A DNA stretch of 64,000 bases, taken from assembly GCF_019059575.1 (NCBI RefSeq), contig NW_024881507.1, forward strand, positions 372,001 through 436,000, written 5' to 3'. The DNA comes from Amphibalanus amphitrite. Taxonomy: Eukaryota > Arthropoda > Thecostraca > Balanomorpha > Balanidae. Within the stretch, counting starts at the first letter, position 1, and each line of letters opens with the position of its first letter. The notes under the pieces were generated by a model that saw only the letters and a list, made by a program, of their open reading frames with translations, ran no database searches and was not told the origin of the DNA. This document shows, in pieces, positions 48,101 through 62,270 of the stretch. The translations under genes were made by a program, and so were the position numbers.

Positions 48101-51100
48101 TCACATAAGACTCGCTGTCTCTATTCACTCCAGTGTGTGGCGGCGGTCACGGCAGCCCACTGACTCGCCCCTCTCCGTCTGACAGCTGGCGTACGAGGTG
48201 TCTGTGCCGGAGAACCTGATCCGGCTCAGTCGCAAGGAACAGGAGCAGGGCTCCGCGCTCATACAGGTCGGTGACCGGTATCGACAGTATGCGATATCAC
48301 CGATATAGCCAGTACACTCGTTGATGGTGCCAGTATAACATACGATCAGGATATTATTGCCGATTTTTTTTTGTATTCATTTAAATTATACAACGTCCTT
48401 TTTTTTGCTTTGTTTGATGGCCTGCATGTAGTTTTACATTTCCCACGTTCTTTGATGTGTCTTCGCTGGTCTGATTAGCAGAGCTCAATTCCTGTCACCA
48501 TCTCTCGAGCATCCCAACCTGCCGCTATTTGGTACCGAGACTGCCAGCTAACCACCCGTCCCACACCGTTTATCAGGACATTGAGGAGCGCCAGTCGCGT
48601 CAGGAGGCGCCCGCCGACGACGGTCACATGTCGCTGGGCCGGACGGGCGCCAGCGGGCAGAAGCGGGTCGGTCTGCGCTCGTCCATGTCGCGGCTGGTGC
48701 TGCTCGCCGCCCGGGAGAGCCAGGACACCGAGCTGGCCATGGCCGACGGCGACAAGGCCGGCGGGTGAGACAGGCGGGACGGGGTGGCTGAGTGTGGGAC
48801 CGTGACCGGGTGGAGCGGGGTGTGACAGGACGGGACGGACAGCAGGGGGTGGGGTGCGGGGAAAGAATCGCGAGGGTCATCTGTCAGGCTCATGGTATAA
48901 GGTAACTAACAATGTACGGAAACGAGCTCGATGGCAGACGGAAAATGCGAGCACAGGATTCCTTCAGAAAAGGAGCGGTTATGCAGGCGCTTGTTTGGTC
49001 GGATACCGGACCTTGGATGTTACCGCTGTGTCTGAGTGCTGTTTAGCAGTTACCGACAAATATTGATGACGTCTTCTCTCTGCCATCCCAAGTCAAACTT
49101 TCCCTGACTGTAGCCCCTTCCCCCCGTTCCTCCCGCCCTCAGGAAGGACACGCACGAGTATCACGAACAGCTGCACATCGTGCCGTTCACGGTGCTGGGC
49201 CGTCTGGTGGCGGCCACCCCGCCCCCGCCGGCGGCCGACGGAGAGACCGGCGACGGCTCGATGGAGGTTGACGAACAGTTCATTCCCGTCACCCCGCTGA
49301 TGGCGCAGGCCACCCGGGACAAACACGCACGGTGAGCGCGGACGGCCGGGTGACGGCGGCTGGTTGTGATAGAAGGGAGTGGTGGAGAGTATTGATGGAG
49401 TGATGGCTAGTGACGCTTCATCCAAGTGGACAGGGCTGAATACCTGTGCGGTCGACGGGTGCGTGGACGGGTGCGTCTCTGGGGTTATGATGGAACCTAC
49501 CGTTATGAAGTGTTATGCCATCTTGAGCCTACTGTATGTACAATGTACATAGTTTGTATGCCTCGATGAAGCCCGTGAAGACCCGCGACCTGCACTAACC
49601 GAACGACTTGTGACCTGTCCTGACCCGTGACCCGTCTGCTGACAGGATGCTGAGTGCCAGGGCGCCGCCGGTGGAGTCAGTACTCACCCGTCTGAAGGAG
49701 GAGGGCGCGATAACCACCGAGGAGTCGCGGCACATCAAGCACCTGCTGTCGCTGCTGGACGACGCTGGCGTGCTGGGAATGCCGCCCGAACAGCTGCTGG
49801 TGAGATAACGGCCGGAGGACGCTGGCCGATCAGCGGACGACTGAGGGCCGAGGGGGGAGGGGGATGCTGGGCACGCAGGGGCTGTCTGGCCGGGTGGTGT
49901 ACGATAGATGGGTCACACGGGCAGATCGTTCAGTTCGGGCTCGCACTGCCCCTTCTCCGTTTTTTTTTTATTTTTACGCTCGAGTGCTGTGCCCTTTCTT
50001 TGTTGACATGTGAACTCAATTCATTGTGAGTGTCCCCGTTTGATGGGGATTTTTCCGTCTGTTGTGGTTTTATTTCCTGTATGATCAGGTTCTACATATG
50101 TTTCCTCGGATGCGGTCTATGTCTGCGGATGTCAGTCCATCAGTCATTCACCGCCCTCACAGTGACTGTGTCCACGTTTCCCCCCAACGTCTAGGCAGGG
50201 TCGAGCTGCGCCACCTCACCCCTCACTGACTGTGTGTCCCCCCCCCCCCCTCAGCTGGAGTCGGGTCTGGGCCGCGCCGAGCTGCGCCGGCTCTGCGAGC
50301 TGATGGTGCGCCACGAGCTGCTGCTGCGCTGCGGCGTGGGGCAGCTGGTGTACGTGTCGCGCGCCGCCGGCCAGCCCTGGGTGCTGCACTCGTACCACCT
50401 GACGCGCACGCAGCAGGACACGGTGGCCAGTCGAGTGGCGGCCGCCGGCGGCGACCTGCGCGCTGCGCCCGAAAAGTGAGTGTCCTCGGGCAGGGAGTGG
50501 CCTGGCCTATCGCTAGAGTGGGGTCAGACCCACACATACCCTTGCCTTATCAAGGTTATTCTTAGCACCGAGGTGAGAGGAAATTCCATGGGTGCGTCAG
50601 CGAGATACACAGCCGAGTGATTGAGTAATCACGATAGCTAGTCTGATGCCCGCACTCAATGCTTAGTGGCCTTTCCGACAGTGACGGCTTGGCTTTATCA
50701 ATAAGTGGTGATCATTGTTAACCACATGGTCTGGCTAGATGGCAGATACTTCCTTTTGACACCCCACCGGTGACACTTCAGTTATCATGCGGGAGTTACC
50801 CCGAGCTGGCCCGACCGTTTCATTCAGCGTTATCAGCCACTCGTCCTCACCGGACCGTGCAACCCTCCTGACCTACTGAATCAGCACAAACTCGACCTCT
50901 TAAGCACCAGCCAGTAACCGCCAACCACCCCGCCCCGCCCTGCAGGAACCTGCAGTCGGTGTATCTCCAGCCACTGCCCTAACCGCCCCGTTCTGCTCTG
51001 CAGGAACCTGCAGTCAGTGTACTTCCTGCCGGTGCCGTGGCGGCGCATCTCGGGCTCGGTGAACCGCCGCGTGCTGGACCGTCTGTCGGGCGCCATCCTC

Positions 51101-52198
51101 AGCCACTGTATGACAGAGCCGGGCGCCAGCCTGGCGGCCGTCCAGCAGTTCTTCCACCCCATGCTCACCGGCTTCCAGATCAGACTGCTCGTCGAGGTAA
51201 GAGGGGTGGTGGGAGCATGACAGTCTTTCAGGTTTTCAGTTGCTATATTGTCCAAAAGCATAAGCGGTACACATTTCCCGGAGGGAAAGCAGCGGCCCCT
51301 CACGGGATTACACTCCAAGACAGGCTCCGAGGCCGGCCAGCGCAGGCCGCCGGGGGCTCAGCCCGCGCCGGCCCGGCCGCGGTCACCCGGCGGACCCCAA
51401 GCAAGCGCAGACAATACGGTGACGCCCCTCAGCTGGCGGACTAATCACTAAGCTGACGGACTAATAACTAACGCTAAGCATTCTTCGTTGTGGCGGCTCG
51501 GACGCCAACACCAAAGCGGGGGAGGGACACGGTCCGAGTGGCGTGTCGCGGACATCCCGGATCCGCGTGCAGTACGATTGTGTGCGTCTGTCGCTAGGGT
51601 AGTGCCAAGAGACAGTGCTGTGCCCGAATGGTCCATACAAGCTATCAACTATCTGTGAGACGCCCTGCCATCTGCCGCACTGTGGACCGTGTAAAATGAC
51701 TGGTTTTTGTGTCGACTTCTGCAGACGCTGGCGGAAATCGGCTGCGTGAAGCTGACCGAGACCAGGCAGCTGTCGAGGACGACGCTCTTCTCCAAGCGCA
51801 CGGACCTCATCTGGTACGATGGTGAGTGCACTAGGCTGCTGACGGGACGCTCTCTGTGGGACGGCTGGGGAGGATGGCGTGGGGCGCACGGCTGCTGTGT
51901 GGAAGTGTGCCCTTGGATCAGAGACGTGCTCTAATTGCCGTGTCGATGTAGACGGACCGATATCTGGCGTGCCACTGTCGGTTCGAGCACCGTGAGAGCC
52001 CCACGGCGTCACCCACTGTCCGCCCCGCGTCACTCCGCCTCGCTCAGCTCCACTGTGCCGCCCGCAGGAGACGCCGACGACTTCAGCGCGCCAGAGAACG
52101 TGGTCATCCAGCCGACGGCCGACGCCACGCTCAAGTACGCCTGCTTCGTCGGCGACAAGCCCTACGCTCAGGAGTTCCTGGACACTATCGGTCTCTAG
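27289..52198 (+). CDS. GTF3C1: General transcription factor 3C subunit 1 (TFIIIC B-block-binding subunit), 39 exons
   Basis: This is the largest TFIIIC subunit. It binds the B box of tRNA-type promoters in the nucleus and recruits RNA polymerase III machinery. Exons: 27289-27379, 27628-27821, 28109-28251, 28441-28568, 28883-29007, 29670-29812, 30096-30195, 30377-30539, 37191-37309, 37694-37800, 38097-38214, 38438-38728, 38919-39019, 39233-39374, 39613-39790, 40045-40256, 40475-40709, 41694-41877, 42108-42201, 42469-42646, 42891-43062, 43262-43322, 43573-43755, 44153-44297, 44699-44864, 45110-45245, 45460-45603, 45814-45950, 46309-46423, 46798-47012, 47669-47840, 48186-48266, 48577-48764, 49143-49331, 49646-49799, 50255-50475, 51004-51196, 51725-51821, 52068-52198. 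The phases agree throughout, giving 1,981 aa (vertebrate protein about 2,100). The N-terminus (LDEIALEGLDGITLP) and the winged-helix B-block domain in exons 5-6 match the family. So do the mid region of exons 18-20 (RKYMFSIHDDITRLVFMGL) and exons 36-37 (QPWVLHS, VYFLPVPWR). Exon 12 is an Ala/Lys-rich linker. Several junctions are embedded in tandem duplications. Confidence 0.95.
29231..29460 (+). mobile_element. tRNA-derived SINE in GTF3C1 intron 5
   Basis: An RNA polymerase III-type internal promoter is visible: box A TAGCCCAGTTGG at 29241-29252 and box B GGTTCGAGTCG at 29285-29295. The spacing is tRNA-like, but the acceptor stem does not pair. A unique-looking body follows, including GGCACGTTAAACTTTGG near 29425. 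This is the layout of a tRNA-related SINE. The right boundary is approximate. Confidence 0.75.
31257..36446 (-). CDS. Long antisense frame in GTF3C1 intron 8: unrecognised disordered protein
   Basis: An uninterrupted 1,729-codon frame runs opposite to GTF3C1 inside its 6.65-kb eighth intron. I do not recognise the protein. It is rich in Ser, Pro, Ala and Arg and probably mostly disordered. Visible parts are a conserved-looking start region (LEWDSSFDFTARYQPSR, about residue 66) and a short ordered-looking segment (SDELIRRWRQDRKDFYQLAY, about 450). About seven 14-residue repeats around VRPSAGGV-SSP follow (about 770-880). Then come a strongly acidic, Asp/Arg-rich stretch (about 1240-1300) and a C-terminal block (YTLGFSEAELRQARLVRRQ, about 1640). 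Codon third positions in sampled segments are strongly G/C, as in the host gene's exons. The first 15 or so codons may be intron, because an AG acceptor lies near 36401; the true first exon was not found. It could be a single-exon gene or the large last exon of one. Confidence 0.65.
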   Translation of the reverse strand: MFIRVRCLHVCVTTPVPTDEGGIEAGLGRAAQPPTPTSSASTSSSRLQQPSPRSGSSCSAAELRQLEWDSSFDFTARYQPSRADGEPTERSEVRAAPGPLVTVTQQAQTVSVPAAVFAETEVNLVVASADSSRSDRTGSTVITLRRQVSFPTISLKRSAGALDGLRGLTILFEGGEQPDTAGSEASFCSLAPTEPQQPAASRHASRLSQQTEYASLSERLSSASAASHPAPPQPLQQQQTGHAAMSRPPRTPAPPPPPPLASRAPPSIEKCARWLARHELQVGHGDGTDTGPAAAAATIAAADGTGRARGAWRSRIQPCSSQDRVVSVDRQIPQPDYRPVVAPAEPRRAADTGRKRSPATARKALSDPLGGSAQSAGTAGSAAAAVRPQPAAKSRSAHAGTAAGMTRQQHAESLARRPRPPPVAAAVSRSYTETATAPSVPSLHYLDSAESDELIRRWRQDRKDFYQLAYLRRGDSDVLSPADDSGFSSSVLTQQHVSEQQVQVFTVSAVKTTPSAVPAASAASKLGPAQGDSAPVAAEVATPPTQQEQVTVLVPPRDEPPSSAASHQAVPATTPPAATPPQTSPSTAAVPVHSRPVSTAASSSRAQRPQTAPASGRPRPVAGSSSRRLAPQPSGVGQRRSVPAPAGSVRFSPSTQSAVGRASAAPVTPRPSAAAVRAPPSRLGRTRSSTFTMPEKEDGPHEAAAAAMGSNSGVPSTRSNANNGAPGSVSTLKPNSSRADNGGAMVGGPTGRPSGKVSAVGSAVGTSDSTAGVRSGTSVGAPVVRPSAGGVRSSHAVRPNAGGVASSPVVRPSAGGVVSSPIVKSSAVGVTSSSVVRPSAGAVARSPTAKISAGGAASSPSARPSTGGIGHGGEAAGSTLGVRPSTGAAGSTPAVKPSSGPGQSVLSVRPSQGSAVGVSPTMTRGSAGRVPSAPSTPATAATDSPRSTSPSRVDSSRSSRSNLVSSTSTGSPRRLSSSPDRRRSSLASSAVPPAGSSPTVRPSTSPTVRPSAVRRGSLRVGSVLDTASRMERSPTAGSVAAIRTQSRGRGAGAVGSTAASPSVGVVPQAPRPLSAQPEPNMRRNQPPPRRYSFTPSTADVGGSRTAAGGGVAFQASRGGETGLRPSRSSTGTGGQTYRRESAAGEQSLANPSRHSSAHVQHVSGSVGTTARSTAAVRTSQHASSSSVVPAPSPEMHVRKSLVNREIESGSLPRLRSVSASRSPDPCQPPLKCDETPPPGSPERGGVESDEGDGDGDRDWAGDTDRGRNMDRNRGGYENDEDEYRDREEDEDEQRPGTLGAVDRQWSREDAGPTRGYSGSFRRSVDEAQLPLVRDTIRDYEVRSRSVSRERVPIPRPEPRPEMVTRLTLELETDREPGADMGAEPKLGAEGDDQGMLPESDTELDTELEPSAAAVRYSTDGCAAGDEGSASDGGRQTPAVPPLTGLSPPDSRRPADPADPTDPDPYHPGQWRQQHEPAPRRPHTRSRIPVRRPTPDTPSPRQPGLLQPAQRPQQSTPQRPQYASYELTVLAERSAGRQRSPPPRRVDDYQPGRQARPGGPPRRPRPPPQGCPDRRPPSDHPRASRGHSDTTIHPRASTAANVSPRLGGTPAGVGGGSQRSVRSVRSAPARRGPSTPRSDRSTSSSEAVYTLGFSEAELRQARLVRRQPAGGRPLRLTLDGDGALEGGRAVVRRLQHTHTQTDEFAHVSSLLQLDLFPCQRDAPGRGHADT
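39032..39122. repeat. (CT)n microsatellite
   Basis: A perfect CT dinucleotide run of about 91 bp starts 13 bp downstream of the GTF3C1 exon 13 donor. It forms a long pyrimidine tract in a short intron (39020-39232). Confidence 0.97.
40680..41090 (+). repeat. 13-copy tandem array of the exon 17 splice donor
   Basis: The unit is about 30 bp (30-34) and contains the end of GTF3C1 exon 17 plus its donor: CCCACACACGCCA then GTCAGTACAG. The donor-like CCAG step recurs at 40708, 40741, 40771, 40801, 40831, 40861, 40894, 40924, 40957, 40987, 41017, 41047 and 41077. The last two copies read GTTAGT. The first copy is the one that keeps the reading frame into exon 18, because the first unit is 4 bp longer than the later ones. 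Confidence 0.93.
41275..41740 (+). repeat. 7-copy tandem array of the exon 18 splice acceptor
   Basis: Units of about 62-76 bp each contain a pyrimidine tract, CAG and the first bases of GTF3C1 exon 18 (GCTGGGGCCGCGGCTGGAGC). Copies start near 41279, 41354, 41421, 41488, 41562, 41625 and 41694, and two weaker relatives lie near 41120 and 41197. The copy at 41562 has lost the AG (CATG). The copy at 41694 is the one continuous with the rest of the exon. Confidence 0.92.
43705..43877 (+). repeat. Two-copy duplication across the exon 23 donor
   Basis: The last 51 bp of GTF3C1 exon 23 (43705-43755, followed by GTGAGG) recur at about 43826-43877 inside the intron. There the donor position reads GCGAGC. 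The shared core is GGAGCCGCTCGGACCCGT. Confidence 0.88.
46384..46510 (+). repeat. Two-copy duplication across the exon 29 donor
   Basis: The end of GTF3C1 exon 29 (CACCTGCACACGGTGGCCG, then GTGGTG and donor GTGAGT) recurs about 77 bp downstream, at about 46460-46510. The second copy again ends with an intact GTGAGTGG donor, so two usable donors lie in tandem. Confidence 0.85.
46982..47370 (+). repeat. 9-copy tandem array of the exon 30 donor
   Basis: The unit is about 43-50 bp and contains the last codons of GTF3C1 exon 30 and its donor: CACCAGCAAACCCTACATAC, then CTCCACAAA and GTGAGT. The start CACCAGCAAAC recurs at about 46983, 47029, 47079, 47125, 47169, 47212, 47256, 47301 and 47346. Copies 1 to 8 keep an intact AAAGTGAGT; the ninth has lost it. 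Only the first copy is needed for the model. Confidence 0.93.
50936..51030 (+). repeat. Two-copy duplication across the exon 37 acceptor
   Basis: The sequence TGCAGGAACCTGCAGTC plus its C-rich upstream tract appears at 50941 and again at 51000, where it is the real acceptor of GTF3C1 exon 37. The copies are 59 bp apart, and the upstream one keeps a CAG acceptor. Confidence 0.85.
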
Positions 52199-52311
52199 AG
52201 ACCGAACTATAGACGCTCGCCCGCTCGTGCACAAGTTGTGTTGTTTTCCGTTCGCCACTGCCCGTCCGGTACTGTTACGTTGCTCGTCCGCACTATCGAA
52301 TACACAAGATG

Positions 52312-52350
52312 TAAATAAAAACGTGTTTAATCGAGCGTAGCACAATAAAC
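52312..52350 (+). terminator. Candidate polyadenylation signals of GTF3C1
   Basis: Two AATAAA hexamers (about 52314 and 52343) lie 115-145 bp downstream of the GTF3C1 stop codon, the usual position for 3' end formation. On the other strand a TTTAAT near 52324 reads ATTAAA and could serve the convergent vasa transcript. Confidence 0.6.
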
Positions 52351-52883
52351 TGGACTAACAGGGCCCTCGGATGCCGAGCCATCACACAGCGGCCGGGGCG
52401 GGCGCGGTGGCCGCCGGGCGCCCGGTCGGCCTGGTCACGCCGCGGTCACAGCCTGGTACGGCCGGCCGGCCGCCCGGCGGCCACACCACACACCGCGCCG
52501 CGCGCCCCGGCACCAACAGACCCGAGTAGCTGAGTCGGCGGCGCGGACCGGGCGGCCGCAGCGCCGCCGGTCCGCACACCGCCCTCCGAGCGCGGCAACA
52601 CGCCGCACCGCACCGCGCGGCGGCACCCGGCCGTCCCTAACATGGAACGCTGAACTGAGAATGGCTACCAACTTGGTAATAAACGAACTCTAACAGACTA
52701 CCAACGCGTCGCCGCGTACACTTTCTGCCGCCATTGCACGGCTAACTCAACAACGTCCGGCCCCAGCGGGTCGCTCAACCTGCGACAGAGATGGAGGAAC
52801 AGGGCGGGCCGGCCGCGCGGCTCACCGTCGGCCTCTGGCAGGCCGCCCGGATCACTGCCGCCCGGCGCTCTCCGTCTGGCCAC

Positions 52884-58074
<5,191 letters not shown>

Positions 58075-58081
<7 letters not shown>

Positions 58082-58467
58082 CTGTCGGAGGGAGAAACAG
58101 TCGTCAGCGGAGACTGCCACCCCCACACCGCCGCCGCCGCCCGCCTGTCGGAGGGAGAAACAGTCGTCAGCGGAGACTGCCACCCCCACACCGCCGCCGC
58201 CGCCCGCCTGTCGGAGGGAGAAACAGTCGTCAGCGGAGACTGCCACCCCCACACCGCCGCCGCCGCCCGCCTGTCGGAGGGAGAAACAGTCGTCAGTGGA
58301 GACTGCCACCCGCACACCGCCGCCGCCACCCGCCTGTCGGAGGGAGAAACAGTCGTCAGCGGAGACTGCCACCCCCACACCGCCCGTCTGTCGGAGGGAG
58401 AAACAGTCGTCAGCGGAGACTGCCACCCCCACACCGCCCGCCTGTCGGAGGGAGAAACAGTCGTCAG
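58075..58467 (-). repeat. 7-copy tandem array of a vasa splice acceptor
   Basis: Units of 63 bp (five) and 54 bp (two) each contain, on the minus strand, a pyrimidine tract TGTTTCTCCCTCCGACAG and the first codons of the downstream exon (Ala followed by Gly codons). The CTGTCGG step occurs at 58082, 58145, 58208, 58271, 58334, 58388 and 58442. All units are multiples of three and open in the vasa frame, so upstream acceptors would add 18- or 21-residue modules without a frameshift. Confidence 0.92.
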
Positions 58468-60549
58468 GGGAGAGAACGACAGCAGATACAGGAGGGAGCA
58501 GCGGCGTCAGCGGAGAGGACGACAGATACAGGAGCGAGAAACAGTCGTCAGCGGAGAGGATGACAGCCGATAGAGGACGATCAGCGGCCGTCAGTTCAGA
58601 ATAGTTGGCGCGGGAGGGAACAACAGTCAGCGGAGGAAATAGACGAGGGAGCGAGCAGTGACCACCACGAAAGGAGCAACAGACAAGTCGTAACTAGGAA
58701 TAAAGGCAGTCACAGAAGGGGGTCGACGTCCGTCACAGGCAACAATAGCAGTCACAAGAGGGAGCCCACAGCCGTCAGCCCAGGAAGAGCTGCCGTCATT
58801 TGCATACTTCAAAGGAAAAAATCACATTTGAGGGCTTGCACGATCAAATATGCACTTTTCCCGCATCTATATGCCAAATACCAGATTGCGTTTCACATCC
58901 TGCACCCATTTATGAACAGATTCTTACGGGACAAACGCCATCATACGCAATTTAATGTCTTTTGGAAACTGGGCCTTTTTCGTATGCTTTAACCCGCGCA
59001 TGACTGGGGTATTTTCTCTTACGCGAGTGAGTGAGGGGGGGGGGCGGCTCTACAGAGCCTCCCTCCTATCTCCTAATGTACTAGGCCGATCGTCAAAATT
59101 CAAACGGCGTCTGATGGCCCTGCAATAACTGTCGAACGAAACCTAATTTCATTGACCTCGAAGTCACTGATGACGTCAGAGGTCAGGTGAAAGTCAAAAT
59201 TATCAGTATTTTGGCTTGTTCATAATTTAGACTCAGGCCGCTGGCTAACAAGTCGGGTCAGACTCATTTTTAGTTTACGCTTTTCTGGATATGACTTAGA
59301 TACATTGAGGGTACCGAGCTTGTACTTCGATTTTTTTTCAGGTCAAGGCCAGGTCACCCTAGGTAACGGAAATTTTGCATCATGTATCGATCACGTGACG
59401 CATGTTTTAGGGTCCATTTCACTCTTAGATTTCGAAAACAATGTCGTCTGTGTCAGTTGGTCATTTCAGCTGAATTTACCTCAGGTCAGGTCCAGAGTTC
59501 CCCAGGACCCCACCTGGCACCTACCCTCCAAATTTCGTCTTTCTAGCTTCAGTGGGAGCTGAGATCTTATTGGGGGAGGGGGGGGGGGGGCGAAATTCGC
59601 CCACCCCTTCCACTGGGCGTAGTATCGCAACCCCTCCACTGCGCGCGTTTAAAACCATTTTCAAAACGTTCACGTGCATTCCGGGCTTGAGCCTTTTGAA
59701 TTCTGTCTTTAACTTTTAGAAATTGCACCTAAGAAGGCGAAGCTTAAAAACTGAGCTCTTCAGACCGATTGTCATATTTCAAAATTAGCATAAAAATCTG
59801 CCGACATGACGTCACTCTGACGTCATTTCCGGCCGCCCTGTGGTAGCTGGAAAGCCGAGAGTTCTTCACAAGGTGTCAAACTAATGCCGCTAAAGTGCAA
59901 GTTTCGTGTCGATACGTAAGACGGTTTGAAAGATATCGCCGAAGAATGGGAGAGGTGGGGGGGGGGGGGGGGGCTTCTGTAGAGCTCCGCCCCCAGTCAT
60001 GCGCGGGTTTAAGATCAATGATACAGGAGTAAAATAAACTACCTTTTATTTGTCTTCTAACTGTCCAGAAGCCGAAATGGAAAACACTACGGGCCCTCGT
60101 CAATAATCATTCGATAAGCTAATTGCTCGTTTCACTCACGTAGCTTTCTAATTGAATCATGAGTTTGACTGAATTATTTTTTTTTCTATTTTTTTCCGTT
60201 TATTTAGAAGCCAAACAACTTAGGACGAACGCATCTCATAACAAAACACAGGAAACGATGAGCACACAAACTGTTTCCCGAGTGGGGATGGACAGGGTCA
60301 GTGTCCCACTGTACCTAGCACTGTACATATTAGCACTGTTCGTTGTCATGGCATTTTTAGAGCACACATACAGAGTTCACACGTTTTGTCGTCGCTCGCC
60401 AGTCAACACAGCGGACGAGCACAGGGCGACCGCGCCGGCGGCAGCAGCAGCGACAGGGCCGCCGCGGGCAGCCGACGCGGAGGACCGGGCGGGCAGAGAA
60501 CGGAGGGCGGGCGAATCCGGACCAGACGGCCGGCGCAGCCAGCGCCCCA
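58468..60549. other. Upstream region of vasa, no gene recognised
   Basis: Decayed relatives of the vasa acceptor repeat continue to about 58,580. Between 59,100 and 59,560 there are several AGGTCA/AAGGTCAC motifs, and long G runs occur near 59,040, 59,580 and 59,960. The stretch 60,400-60,550 is GC- and CpG-rich and could be the vasa promoter or 5' UTR. No initiator exon was identified. Confidence 0.4.
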
Positions 60550-60557
60550 CCCCCACC

Positions 60558-62270
60558 CACTGGCGGATCCAGGGGGGGGGGGCATTTAGGGCCATGGCCC
60601 CCCCCAAAGGCCTAAAGTGGCCTGTTTGGCCCCCCCCAAAACGTCAGAAAAATTGCTAAGAAAATACACCTTGATGGAGGTTTTTAGCCACTTGGTGAAG
60701 AAAAGCTTTCCACAGCATAATATGGAGGCAATATGGTAGCAGTGAGGGTCAGTCAAAAGTTGCGCGAGCGGAGTTGCCACCTTCAAAAAAAGACTGGTTG
60801 GCACGTGTTTATGGCGCGGCAGCTGGTAGTTGGCGGTGTTTCGCGTGGTGTGGCATCACTGGCGGATCCAGGGGGGGGGGGGGGCACGGGAGCCTGAGGT
60901 GCCCCTGACAGCAGGCCCGTGGTGCCCCTGGACCCTGGCAGGCCTGTGGTGCCTCTGGCGGGCCTAGGGTGCCCCTGCTAGGCTGCTGATGCCCCTGGGA
61001 CCTGACAGGACTGTGATGCCCCTGACAAGCCTAAAGTGCCCCCAACAGACCCGTGATGCCCCCGACAGGCCCAAGGTGCCCCTGCGTGATGCCGTGATGC
61101 CTGCGAGGCCGGTGGTGCCCCTGCGAGGCCGGTGGGGCCTCTGACAGGCCCATGGTGCCCCTGCGAGGCCGGTGGTGTCCCTGCTAGACCGGTGGTGCCC
61201 CTGGCAGGCCTGTGATACCCCTGCTAGGCCGCTGGTGCCCCTGGGCCCTGACAGGACTATGGTGCCCCTGACAGGCCCAAGGTGCCCCTGCAAGGCCGGT
61301 GGTGCCCCTGTAAGGCCTATGGTACCCCTGCTAGGCCTCTGGTGCCCCTGACAGACCCATGGTGCCCCTGCGAGGCCGGTGGTGCCCCTGGCAGGTCTCT
61401 GGTGTCCCTGACAGACCTGGGGTGCCCCTGACAAGCCTGCGGGGCCCCTCACAGGCCCGTGGTGCCCTTGCTAGGCCTGTGGTGCCCCTGGCGGGCTGGT
61501 GGTGCCCGGTGCCCCTGCTAGGTCGGTGGTGCCCCTGACAGGCCTGTGGTGCCCCCGGGCACCAAGGGGGTCATGACTCATGTGGCCCCCCTTGGATCTG
61601 CCACTGATACGTTATGGCTTATGCAATATGCAATTGCAGGCACTTGGTATCCCTCACTTATCCCTTATTGGGGGCTCTGGCGGGCTCCTGAGGGCCCACG
61701 TCTATCTCCGGGAGCCCTAGACGGGCTCCTTTGGGTCCTTTCAGTCCACTATAGCATAAGAGGTCTCCACTCGAGTCCTATACATCTGAGGGCGTACCCT
61801 GACGTCTGAGGTACCCAACTGCAGCTCCAATGGTCTCTTACACTGGCGGATCCAGGGAGGGGGCATTGAGGGTCATGCCCCCTTCCCAGAGGCCTAAAGT
61901 GGCCCGTTTGCCCCCTCCCCCAAACGATAATGAAACATAGTTCAATCAGTGCGTGGCCCAGGAGCCGAGTTAGACAGGGGGTGTTTTACCACCTCCCGGC
62001 CCGCAAAGGGACCCAAGCACTGACTCGAAGCGGGTTAACTGGTCGACAAAAGCAATGGTAAGTGTTTGCAAAGTAATATAAAGGCATGGGTCGGGTGGGC
62101 TACCATTTATATATTTTTATTTTTAGTAAAAAAAAAATATTCATAGTGTCAGGGCTGTGACGAAAAATAAGTGGCCTAAATCCGATGAGAAAACAGGATT
62201 TGGGGGTACCCTAGGTTTGGCTCCTGCATGAGTTGGCCCCCCCCAAAACGCAAGCCTGGATCCGCCAGTG
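60558..62270. mobile_element. Composite hAT-family element with 8-bp target duplication
   Basis: The outer ends are CACTGGCGGATCCAGG and its inverse. CCCCCACC lies on both flanks (60550-60557 and 62271-62278), although the target is low complexity. Two further family ends lie inside: one begins at 60857 and pairs with an inverted end at 61606, and another left end begins at 61841. The composite therefore looks like nested or recombined copies. The right part shares AACCTAGGGTACCCCCAAAT (inverted) with the MITE at 19884-20487. No transposase was recognised. Confidence 0.78.
60890..61560. repeat. Minisatellite inside the hAT element
   Basis: Degenerate tandem units of roughly 16-35 bp are built on GGTGCCCCTG plus variants of ACAGGCC or CTAGGCC. 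On the minus strand this makes a spurious Gly/Gln/Ala-rich open frame. Confidence 0.85.

Noticed and set aside
60159-60659. 166-codon plus-strand frame with a hydrophobic segment
   Set aside because: It has a possible membrane segment but then enters GC-rich low-complexity DNA and the hAT end. There is no splice or homology support.
60964-61452. 162-codon minus-strand frame of Gly/Gln/Ala repeats
   Set aside because: It is the minisatellite read in one open frame.
61841-62270. Separate 430-bp hAT element inside the larger one
   Set aside because: A family left end is present at 61841, but its flank does not match the 8-bp duplication at 62271, which pairs with 60550 instead. It was kept as part of the composite.
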